A DNA stretch of 14,251 bases from Phycisphaerales bacterium. GTDB taxonomy: Bacteria; Planctomycetota; Phycisphaerae; Phycisphaerales; UBA1924. Within the stretch, counting starts at the first letter, position 1. Each line of letters begins with the position of its first letter. The stretch spans positions 1 to 14,251 of the forward strand of contig JAESSR010000239.1 of assembly GCA_016764015.1 (NCBI GenBank), in the 5' to 3' direction. A program made the translations under genes and the position numbers. The notes below the pieces were generated by a model, which did not search any database, had not been told where the DNA came from, and was given only the letters and a program-made list of their open reading frames with translations. Positions 6,168-12,510 of the stretch are shown here, piece by piece.

Positions 6168-6833
6168 ATGATTCGATTTAACTGTGACAAATGCGATATG
6201 GAGATCGAGGTCGAGGATGATCTCGCGGGTACCAAGCACGAGTGCTTGGGGTGCGGGGATATCAATCGGGTACCCGCAGCGGACTCAAACTCAACAGATC
6301 AGGTCACCCCTGTCGCTCCTGTCGATTCAAAGGAAACCGATCGTGCTGAACAGGCAGGATTCCCGCCTGACTTTGGGCCTGAGGTCCGGGTCCAGATTGT
6401 TCGGCGATGCTGGTTCCGTTCGCGGGCGATCCGGTTTCTCATGGTGGTCTGTGTGATTCTGGTGGGGTTGATCGGATCAATCTGGGTTCCTGTGACGGAT
6501 AAATCTATTTTCTGGTTTATCCTGTTCGTCCCGATGGCTTTGGGTGGGATTGCATTGATCTGTTGGTGGTGGGTCGATCGGCTTGGGGCATCACTCGAGA
6601 TCACGACCAAACGAACGATTATGCACCACGGGATACTCTCGAAGTCCTCGTCTGAGGTGGTTCACGACAATATCCGCAATATTCAAATCACCCAATCCTT
6701 CCTCCAGCGGGTAATGCAGGTCGGCGAGATCGGGATTTCGTCGTCTGGGCAGGACGGGATCGAGATTCAGATTAACCATCTGAGAGACCCTGACAACTTG
6801 CGTAAAATCATCGATCTGTACCGCCCGCTTTGA
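6168..6833 (+). CDS. Zinc-ribbon membrane protein with bacterial PH domain (bPH2/YdbT-like)
   Basis: The product has 221 residues. An N-terminal four-cysteine ribbon (Cys6, Cys9, Cys26, Cys29) sits in a context (DDLAGTKHECLGC) that I recognise from short planctomycete ribbons. A low-complexity linker with many T, D and P residues follows to about residue 75. Two membrane helices lie at about 87-107 and 113-135. A domain from about 139 to 218 reads as bPH2: ASLEITTKRTIMHHGILSK, then VVHDNIRNIQI, then GEIGISSSG. The short Trp-rich stretch ICWWWVDRLG marks the end of helix 2. Both termini are predicted to face the cytoplasm. The start at 6168 has AAAGGGG and GGG upstream, and a TATAAT box at 6133. 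The role of bPH2 proteins is mostly unknown. The next gene also encodes a zinc-ribbon membrane protein. Confidence 0.85.
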   Translation: MIRFNCDKCDMEIEVEDDLAGTKHECLGCGDINRVPAADSNSTDQVTPVAPVDSKETDRAEQAGFPPDFGPEVRVQIVRRCWFRSRAIRFLMVVCVILVGLIGSIWVPVTDKSIFWFILFVPMALGGIALICWWWVDRLGASLEITTKRTIMHHGILSKSSSEVVHDNIRNIQITQSFLQRVMQVGEIGISSSGQDGIEIQINHLRDPDNLRKIIDLYRPL

Positions 6834-6948
6834 TTGATTCCTCACTGATTTTTCCCAATATCGCCGACAATCTGTATATACTCGCCCGGCGGATGGATCT
6901 GCCCAAATGCCTCGAAGATGCACTGAAATCACTGGAGTTTTATTCAAC

Positions 6949-7287
6949 ATGCAATGGATGCTTAAACTTCGGCTTCGGGTATTTGCGATTGTGGTCGCAC
7001 TCATCATTTTGGTCTTTGGCGTGGTCGGCATGCTCTCTGTCGGGGTGCTCCCGGCGGTCGGTGCTGCGATTGCCATCGCGGTGACAATGGTCAACACGAT
7101 GACATCTCGCCTTAATGTGCTCACCTGCGCAGGGTGCGGCCAAGACATCACCAAGCTCCCCGCTGGAACACACGGCATTGCTTGCTTGGACTGCGGGACA
7201 ATCAATCATCCTTACAAAGCTGGCGAGACTACGCTCGCATTCGACGCGAGCGACTTTAACTTTGACGACGATGAAGATGTCACTTAA
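6949..7287 (+). CDS. Small membrane protein with C-terminal zinc ribbon and acidic tail
   Basis: The product has 112 residues from the ATG at 6949, chosen because GGAG lies at 6934-6937, 11 nt upstream. The in-frame ATG at 6907 would add 14 residues with no hydrophobic or ribbon character. One long or two short membrane helices span about 9-50 (VFAIVVALIILVFGVV, then PAVGAAIAIAV). A four-cysteine ribbon follows (Cys60, Cys63, Cys79, Cys82) and then a strongly acidic tail (FDASDFNFDDDEDVT). I do not recognise a named family. The 115-nt gap after the PH gene holds a TATACT at 6877-6882 that could be its own -10 box, but readthrough from the upstream gene is also possible because no terminator is seen between them. 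It converges with tig. Confidence 0.78.
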   Translation: MQWMLKLRLRVFAIVVALIILVFGVVGMLSVGVLPAVGAAIAIAVTMVNTMTSRLNVLTCAGCGQDITKLPAGTHGIACLDCGTINHPYKAGETTLAFDASDFNFDDDEDVT

Positions 7288-7330
7288 TCAATCTGGGCAC
7301 GGATGAGCCTCATATCCAAAATTGTAACAG

Positions 7331-7359
7331 AAAAAAGCCCAGAGATAACTCTGGGCTTT
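7331..7359. terminator. Bidirectional rho-independent terminator between the 112-aa gene and tig
   Basis: AAAGCCCAGAG (7334-7344) pairs perfectly over 11 bp with CTCTGGGCTTT (7349-7359) around the loop ATAA. Six A residues at 7331-7336 give the minus-strand transcript a U-tract, so it acts best for tig, whose stop is 29 nt away. On the plus strand only TTT follows, which makes it a weaker terminator for the convergent gene. Confidence 0.92.
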
Positions 7360-7387
7360 GTCGTGAATGCGATTGACTAGTAGCTGA

Positions 7388-8740
7388 TTATTCAGCTTCC
7401 ATTTTCTTGTTGAACTCTTCAGCACTGATCTCTTCGACTTCGGCATCGGCCAAGATCAGGTCAACCGTTTTGTGCTCGCGTATCTGCTGGAGCAATGTCT
7501 GGGCTTGCCCGGACTTGATCAGCTCGTCACGAACCTGCTCTGGACGCTTGCCTTGCTGCATGGCGAGTTGAACAAGCTGGGCGTTGACTTCTGGCTCTTC
7601 AACGGTGACTTCCATTGATTCGGAAACTTTGTTGAGGATAAAGAACTTCTTGAGTTCGCTCGCGGCACTCTCTGATGATGCGCTGCGGAGCTCGGCCATG
7701 TGCTGCTCGATCTCGGTTGGATCAACGCCGCGGTACATCATTTCCATGCGTCGGCGTTCGAGATTTCTCGCCGCCTGCTGGGCGGTGAGCCCTTCTGGGA
7801 GTTCAAAGCTGATTTCATCAGCAAGGAACTTGGTGATCTGCTGACGCATCACCGCTTGCTGTTGTACTTCAGCACGCTGGGTAAGCTGTGCACTCACCAT
7901 TTCGTTGAGTTGCTCTTCATCATTGAACCCGTACTTGGCGACGAGATCACTCATCACCGCTGGAACAATGCGATAGACCTTGACGACTTCGTACGCGATG
8001 GTGAGGTCTTTCCCACGCAGTGCTTCGACCTCGTGGTTTTCTGGGCCGGTGAGCTTGATGGTGAGCTTATCGCCGTCCTTTGGAGTGCCGACCTGCTTTG
8101 AAAAGTCAGGAACAATCACGCCAAGGATCATCCCTTCTTTTCCGTCTTGAGGAATCTGGACAACAGCGCCTTCGATGTTGTAGTGCTCTGTTCCTTCGGC
8201 GTCGGTCATCACAGCGTTGCCGGTGAGGTAGTCACCCTTTGCTGAATCTTCACGCTCATCGAGTGAGCCTTCATTGATGGCGATCTTGTTGATTTCTTCC
8301 GCAACCATGCCGTCTGGCAATGTTGAATCAGGCTTGAAGACCTTGATGCCTTTGAGTTCTGGGAGTTCAAACTCAGGCATGACTTCGACTTCGACTTCGA
8401 AGTGGACAGGCTTGCCGGTTTCGATCTCGATGCCTTCCATCGCTTCGGCTGGTGGCTGGGAGAGCACCTTGAGATCGTTCTCGCTGATTGCTTCTTGGTA
8501 TGCCGATGAGATGAGGCGTGATTTGGTTTCTTCTTTGAGGTATGCGCCAAACTTTTTCTCGACCAGACGACGCGGGGCGTGTCCTTTGCGGAATCCGGGA
8601 ATGTTGGCTTCGTGAGACACGGAAGCGAGTGCCGATTCGATTTGGCTATCGACCACTTCGGCGGGGATATCGATCGTGATTCTCTTGCGACAAGGGCCAA
8701 CATCTTCGATTTTTACGGTATTACTGATGGTGTCTGACAT
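7388..8740 (-). CDS. tig: Trigger factor (ribosome-associated chaperone, peptidyl-prolyl isomerase)
   Basis: Trigger factor binds ribosomal protein L23 at the exit tunnel and helps nascent chains fold in the cytosol. The product is 450 residues, a little longer than the 432 of E. coli Tig. The ribosome-binding signature GFRKGHAP is at 49-56 in the N-terminal domain, followed by RLVEKKFG. The middle PPIase domain (about 165-258) is divergent; it reads DYLTGNAVM and then GKEGMILGV, with an insert near 180-230. The long helical C-terminal domain (about 260-430) contains FELPEGL and ends in an acidic tail. The start at 8740 is set by AAAGGA at 8746-8751 on the minus strand, 5 nt upstream. The gene stands alone: clpP and clpX, its frequent downstream partners, are absent here because a convergent gene and terminator close it off. 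Its leader contains a possible pseudoknot. Confidence 0.96.
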   Translation of the reverse strand: MSDTISNTVKIEDVGPCRKRITIDIPAEVVDSQIESALASVSHEANIPGFRKGHAPRRLVEKKFGAYLKEETKSRLISSAYQEAISENDLKVLSQPPAEAMEGIEIETGKPVHFEVEVEVMPEFELPELKGIKVFKPDSTLPDGMVAEEINKIAINEGSLDEREDSAKGDYLTGNAVMTDAEGTEHYNIEGAVVQIPQDGKEGMILGVIVPDFSKQVGTPKDGDKLTIKLTGPENHEVEALRGKDLTIAYEVVKVYRIVPAVMSDLVAKYGFNDEEQLNEMVSAQLTQRAEVQQQAVMRQQITKFLADEISFELPEGLTAQQAARNLERRRMEMMYRGVDPTEIEQHMAELRSASSESAASELKKFFILNKVSESMEVTVEEPEVNAQLVQLAMQQGKRPEQVRDELIKSGQAQTLLQQIREHKTVDLILADAEVEEISAEEFNKKMEAE

Positions 8741-8762
8741 GATATTCCTTTGGGTTCATGTC

Positions 8763-8814
8763 GCGCACAGGACTGCTGTCGATCCGCCATCGTGCGCCTG
8801 AGTCCCGGATCGAC
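8763..8814 (-). promoter_or_regulatory. Structured tig leader: 9-bp stem with possible H-type pseudoknot
   Basis: On the minus strand GTCGATCCG (8814-8806) pairs perfectly with CGGATCGAC (8786-8778) across a 19-nt loop. Inside the loop GCGCAC (8797-8792) is complementary to GTGCGC (8768-8763) just outside the stem, which would make an H-type pseudoknot. As an alternative, the loop segment GGACT (8805-8801) can pair with AGTCC (8774-8770). The structure ends 11 nt before the Shine-Dalgarno AAAGGA of tig. The complementarity is seen directly. That the region is transcribed, and that the fold regulates tig, is inferred; no clear tig promoter was found upstream. Confidence 0.45.
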
Positions 8815-8922
8815 CCCGCCGAACGCCGACAGGACAGGAAGTGTAGGCATCGGTCGAATCTCATGCCTTATTCGTGAAAATGTAGATTGCGACATTCCAC
8901 TGCGTGAGAACTGTCAGAATGG

Positions 8923-8950
8923 TTGAAGTGAGACCTTGTTGGGCTATGAT
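8923..8950 (+). promoter_or_regulatory. Promoter of tRNA-Leu
   Basis: TTGAAG (8923-8928) and TATGAT (8945-8950) are 16 nt apart and match the -35 and -10 consensus at 4 and 5 of 6 positions. The -10 ends 41 nt before the tRNA, leaving room for a short 5' leader removed by RNase P. The 251-nt gap between tig and the tRNA holds this promoter and the tig leader; no ORF in it looks real. Confidence 0.55.
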
Positions 8951-8991
8951 CCCGTCTGGTTATGGCACCTGCCATCACAGAAATACACCTC

Positions 8992-9075
8992 GCCGAGGTG
9001 GCGGAATCGGTAGACGCGGTGGATTCAAAATCCACTTCTGGAAACAGAGTGGGGGTTCAAGTCCCCCCCCCGGCA
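8992..9075 (+). tRNA. tRNA-Leu (anticodon CAA)
   Basis: This 84-nt class II tRNA decodes UUG. The acceptor arms are GCCGAGG (8992-8998) and CCCCGGC (9068-9074), with discriminator A at 9075. The anticodon stem GTGGA/TCCAC holds the 7-nt loop TTCAAAA, with CAA at the anticodon. The long variable arm is TCTG-GAAA-CAGA. The T arm is GGGGG-TTCAAGT-CCCCC. CCA is not encoded, since T follows the discriminator. The fifth acceptor pair is A:C instead of A:U, next to a run of nine C residues (9063-9071). The long variable arm with CAA rules out non-Leu isotypes. Confidence 0.93.
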
Positions 9076-9115
9076 TTTGTTACCCACGAAATACACCAAA
9101 CAAGGATGGTTGACC

Positions 9116-9451
9116 ATGGCAGACGAACAACAACCCCAGCAGCAGCAAATCCAGCTCCGGATCGACGAATCCAAAATGACGAGCACTTATGCGAACACCA
9201 TCCGCACATCGAATACCCAAGATGAGCTGGTGATGGACTTTGGGATGAATATCCCGATGCAGATGCCCGGACAGGCTCCCGTTGTTGTGTTCAATGTTGG
9301 CTCACGGGTCATCATGAACTGGGCTGGCGCCAAACGATTGGCGATGTCGCTCGGACAAGCTGTTCGTCAATACGAAGAACGCAACGGCGAGATTGACATC
9401 AATCCAGGCGGAACGCCCCCACCGCCTCCGCCAGCACCAGAAGCAAACTAA
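9116..9451 (+). CDS. DUF3467 family protein
   Basis: This is a 111-residue protein of unknown function. The family pattern is clear: QIQLRIDESKMTSTYANTIR near the N terminus, then DELVMDFGMN, then SRVIMNWAGAKRLAMSLGQAVRQYEERNGEI. The start at 9116 has AAGGA at 9102-9106, 9 nt upstream; an ATG at 9077 would begin directly after the tRNA and is unlikely. The termini are low complexity: a Gln-rich start (QQPQQQQ) and a Pro-rich end (PPPPPPAPEAN). It has no signal peptide or membrane helix. It begins 40 nt after the tRNA-Leu with no terminator between them, so it may share the tRNA promoter. A hairpin terminator follows. Confidence 0.88.
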   Translation: MADEQQPQQQQIQLRIDESKMTSTYANTIRTSNTQDELVMDFGMNIPMQMPGQAPVVVFNVGSRVIMNWAGAKRLAMSLGQAVRQYEERNGEIDINPGGTPPPPPPAPEAN

Positions 9452-9476
9452 AACACTCCTGAACTTTGTCAATAAC

Positions 9477-9522
9477 TGCCCTTGAGAACGCTAAAACACT
9501 TGGCGATCGTGAGGGCATTTTT
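9477..9522 (+). terminator. Terminator with nested hairpins after the DUF3467 gene
   Basis: The outer stem TGCCCT (9477-9482) pairs with AGGGCA (9512-9517), followed by TTTTT at 9518-9522. Inside it CGCTAA pairs with TTGGCG (one T:G wobble) around the loop AACAC. The two stems are separated by a 6/6 internal loop. It starts 26 nt after the DUF3467 stop. The rest of the 229-nt gap to the MoxR gene holds only an AT-rich TATATAGT stretch (9573-9580) that could be a -10 box, without a visible -35. Confidence 0.65.
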
Positions 9523-9680
9523 ACTTGGCGTATTTTAACAAATTGCCGCAACCATTCAGCCCAGAAAATCAATATATAGTGACAGTATCGCCGATCTGAA
9601 TCATCTCTGTTCACACAATGCCACTGCGTCTCGCCCAATATGATTCATCAGATGACCCAATCAAAGCCGGGAAGGATTCC

Positions 9681-10706
9681 ATGACCCCACACACTCAAAT
9701 ACCCTCGCAACCAAATTCGCAGCCAACCGACGAAATGATCGTCGAACAATCCGGGCCGATCATGGATCTGATCCAGGCTGTGGGAACTGTCGTCGTCGGA
9801 CAAGAGCACATGGTCCGCGCATTGGTCATCGGCATGCTCACCGGCGGGCATGTGCTCCTCGAAGGCGTGCCCGGATTGGCCAAGACCCTCACCGTGACGA
9901 CACTCGCCCAAGCATGCAAAGCCAAGTTCTCACGCATCCAGTTCACCCCCGATCTGCTGCCAGCGGATGTGATTGGAACACTGATCTACAACCCCAAGGA
10001 GGGCACCTTTGCACCCCGCAAGGGGCCGATTTTTGCCAATATTGTGCTGGCTGACGAAATCAACCGCGCCCCTGCAAAGGTACAAGCGGCACTGCTCGAA
10101 GCGATGCAGGAACGATCGGCGACCATCGGCGACACAACTTACAGCGTCGGCGATCCATTCTCGGTACTCGCGACACAGAACCCCATCGAGCAAGAAGGCA
10201 CCTACCCGCTGCCCGAAGCCCAGATCGATCGGTTTATGCTCAAGCTCAGTGTTGGGTATCCAACAAAGGAAGATGAACGGATCATTATCGATCGGATGAT
10301 GTCTACCGAATACCTGAAGCCGATCTCCCCGGTGATCTCGCTTGAAGAAATTGGCAACGCCCGCGCGATGGTCAACCGGATCTATGTCGATGACAAAATC
10401 AAGGAATACATCGTGTCGTTGGTTCATGCGACGCGTGAGCCGACGCAGTATGCGGTTGGTTGGAAGCTCGACCTGCCTCGGTTGATCGAGTTTGGCGCTT
10501 CGCCGCGGGCTTCGTTGTCGTTGGCACGGGCAGCTCGGGCGAATGCGTTCCTTGAAGGACGATCCTTTGTGACCCCATCGGATATCAAAGCGATCGGGAT
10601 GGATGTGCTCCGCCATCGTGTGCTGATCAGCTACGAAGCCGAAGCGGAAGGCGTGAGCAGCGAGGACATTGTGAACGAAATATTTGCACGGATCGCGGTG
10701 CCATAA
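9681..10706 (+). CDS. MoxR-family AAA+ ATPase
   Basis: MoxR ATPases act as chaperones that mature or remodel partner proteins, often VWA-domain proteins encoded beside them. The product has 341 residues from the ATG at 9681, chosen because GGGAAGGA lies just upstream. The in-frame ATG at 9618 lacks a ribosome binding site and would add 21 residues of unlikely sequence. Motifs run in the usual order: Walker A GVPGLAKT (62-69), Walker B LADEINRAP (123-131), sensor 1 ATQNP (164-168), the segment EGTYPLPEAQIDRF after it, and the sensor 2 region GASPRASLSL. It is the first gene of a packed operon; the DUF58 gene starts 2 nt after its stop. It should be cytosolic and oligomeric by family knowledge. 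Confidence 0.94.
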   Translation: MTPHTQIPSQPNSQPTDEMIVEQSGPIMDLIQAVGTVVVGQEHMVRALVIGMLTGGHVLLEGVPGLAKTLTVTTLAQACKAKFSRIQFTPDLLPADVIGTLIYNPKEGTFAPRKGPIFANIVLADEINRAPAKVQAALLEAMQERSATIGDTTYSVGDPFSVLATQNPIEQEGTYPLPEAQIDRFMLKLSVGYPTKEDERIIIDRMMSTEYLKPISPVISLEEIGNARAMVNRIYVDDKIKEYIVSLVHATREPTQYAVGWKLDLPRLIEFGASPRASLSLARAARANAFLEGRSFVTPSDIKAIGMDVLRHRVLISYEAEAEGVSSEDIVNEIFARIAVP

Positions 10707-10708
10707 AA

Positions 10709-11623
10709 ATGTTGACCGAAGAGCTCATGCGGGAAGTCCGACGCCTAGAAATCCGGGCGCGTCGTCGCGTCGATGATCTCTTTGGCGGGCAGTATCACTC
10801 TGCATTTAAAGGACAAGGTATCGAGTTCGCCGAGGTTCGTGAATATCAGCCGGGCGATGAGGTCCGCACGATCGATTGGAATGTGACAGCCCGCACCGGC
10901 CTGCCTCATATCAAACGGCTTACCGAAGAGCGCCAGCTCACCGTTATCCTGTCGGTCGATTGTTCGCAATCGACTGCCTTTGGATCAATTCAGCGATCGA
11001 AGCATCGGCTTGCCTGCGAGGTTGGGGCGGTGCTCACGCTTGCTGCGGGTCGGAATAACGATCGTGTAGGGCTCCAGGTCTATGGCTCTGAGCACCTGAG
11101 AGATTCTGAATCGTTCCATCTACGACCATCTAAGGGAAAGAAGCATGCCCGGCGGATAATCCGCGAGTTGATTGATGCTCAGCCCGGGCAATCGCAGTTC
11201 AATCTCAGCGACGCGCTCAGTGAGCTTGGACGCACACATCGTCGGCGTGCGATTTTGTTTGTGATGTCAGACTTCCTGTCGGGACTCAACAATCAAAGTG
11301 AGCCCGATTGGGCGAAACCGTTGCGTATGCTGGCTCAGAAGCATGAAGTCGTTGCCATTCAACTCACCGACCCGCTCGAGTTTGAACTCCCCAAAGCCGG
11401 GTTGATCCGCATGCACGATCCGATCACCGGCAAGCGGTTCACGGTTGACACCAGCTCTCGCCGGGTACGCGAGCGATACCACAACCAGGCGCTCCGTGAA
11501 GAGCAAATCATTACCGATACTTTTCGCAAGGCCCGTGTTGATCGGATTCAACTCTCTACCGCTCGCAACTATGTCGATGATCTGGTTCAATACTTCCACC
11601 AACGGGAGATGCGTAAGCGATGA
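10709..11623 (+). CDS. DUF58 domain protein (MoxR/Bat operon)
   Basis: The product has 304 residues and no signal peptide or membrane helix. The DUF58 core is plain: GQYHSAFKGQGIEFAEVREY, then PGDEVRTIDWNVTART (48-63) and PHIKRLTEERQL. A VWA-like fold follows, with a D-x-S-x-S site at D84-C-S-Q-S88. The MIDAS-type motif suggests divalent metal binding. The start is 2 nt after the MoxR stop and has no Shine-Dalgarno sequence, so translation is probably coupled to moxR. The 3' end overlaps the next gene by ATGA. In many bacteria this gene stands between moxR and the VWA genes; its biochemical role is not settled. Confidence 0.93.
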   Translation: MLTEELMREVRRLEIRARRRVDDLFGGQYHSAFKGQGIEFAEVREYQPGDEVRTIDWNVTARTGLPHIKRLTEERQLTVILSVDCSQSTAFGSIQRSKHRLACEVGAVLTLAAGRNNDRVGLQVYGSEHLRDSESFHLRPSKGKKHARRIIRELIDAQPGQSQFNLSDALSELGRTHRRRAILFVMSDFLSGLNNQSEPDWAKPLRMLAQKHEVVAIQLTDPLEFELPKAGLIRMHDPITGKRFTVDTSSRRVRERYHNQALREEQIITDTFRKARVDRIQLSTARNYVDDLVQYFHQREMRKR

Positions 11624-12510
11624 GCCGAGGTCAATGGATCAGTTCGATTGTGTTTGTGTCACTATTGATGGTGCTCATGGTTGGGTGCGCCAATGATTCG
11701 CCAACACCTGAGACTATTGGTCTTGATACCGGAATATCTGACCCTACAACGGGTGTGACCATCCGCACGCATGTTGATGAAGATTCCATTTCCACCGCTG
11801 ATCGCATCGTTCTTCAAGTGGAAATTCAATGGGCCTCCCCCGCAACGGTTTCGCTGGTTGAGCCCGATTGGAATAGTGCAGGGTGGACACTGGTTGATAC
11901 GCATCGCGATCCGGTCGAACGCACACAAGCTGGATTTGCGAGCACCAGTGCATTTACTATTGAGCCGTTTCTTCCAGGCGAGTACAAAATCCCGCCAATA
12001 AGTGTCGAGATCACGCCGACGCTAGGTGCCCAGAGCTACCAACTCGACGCTGTCCCAATGAACATCCAGGTGGTTTCTGTTCTTGATCTCAATGACGCAG
12101 GATCGCTTGACCCGGCTGATGGATTCCTTGACCCGCGAGCAACGCAAGCCGCTGAGCCAACACCCAACACGCGATACCTCTGGGTCGTTGCGATCATTGT
12201 GCTCGCTTTGGTCATCATCATCTTGAGGCTCACCCGAAAGACTCCAACATCTCGCACTGCCTCCGTGTATTCACAGCTTCAGCGAGTAGCAAACGAGCAA
12301 GCCGGTGAACGAGCCGAAGCCTTCCGCATATTGCACCGTGCATTCAGTCGGCTCGACCGTCAGCTGCAACAGACCAGTGAAATCCGAACACTTATTGAAC
12401 AATGCGAACGAGCACGGTTTTCGCCAGATGCCCAAGCATCGTTCGATCCCCAGACCCTCGCTCGCCACACGCTTGAACTTCTGGGTATCAACAGATCGGA
12501 GCCTTCATGA
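11620..12510 (+). CDS. BatD/DUF4381-like lipoprotein with transmembrane anchor (MoxR/Bat operon)
   Basis: The product has 296 residues. The N terminus is a lipoprotein-like signal ending in LMVGC with Cys23; Met at -3 is not the usual Leu. An exported beta-rich region follows (about 45-152) with BatD-like features: VTIRTHVDEDSISTADRIVLQVEIQW and, near 117-131, FLPGEYKIPPISVEI. One membrane helix lies at about 186-204. The cytoplasmic tail (about 212-296) is helical and contains EAFRILHRAFSRL and CERARFSP, like the tails of BatD or DUF4381 proteins. It overlaps the upstream and downstream genes by 4 nt each and has GGAG 11 nt before the start. It occupies the slot usually held by the short DUF4381 protein. 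Identity is inferred from architecture and position, since overall similarity is low. Confidence 0.7.
   Translation: MSRGQWISSIVFVSLLMVLMVGCANDSPTPETIGLDTGISDPTTGVTIRTHVDEDSISTADRIVLQVEIQWASPATVSLVEPDWNSAGWTLVDTHRDPVERTQAGFASTSAFTIEPFLPGEYKIPPISVEITPTLGAQSYQLDAVPMNIQVVSVLDLNDAGSLDPADGFLDPRATQAAEPTPNTRYLWVVAIIVLALVIIILRLTRKTPTSRTASVYSQLQRVANEQAGERAEAFRILHRAFSRLDRQLQQTSEIRTLIEQCERARFSPDAQASFDPQTLARHTLELLGINRSEPS

Noticed and set aside
6830..7084. 84-codon plus ORF starting at the end of the PH-domain gene
   Set aside because: It overlaps the zinc-ribbon gene in another frame, and only the latter has the ribbon cysteines and a ribosome binding site.
8904..9225. Two overlapping ORFs running through the tRNA region
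   Set aside because: They read across the tRNA-Leu and have no ribosome binding site or family similarity.
9618..9680. 21-residue N-terminal extension of the MoxR protein
   Set aside because: There is no ribosome binding site before the ATG at 9618, whereas GGGAAGGA precedes the ATG at 9681, from which the product has a normal MoxR length.
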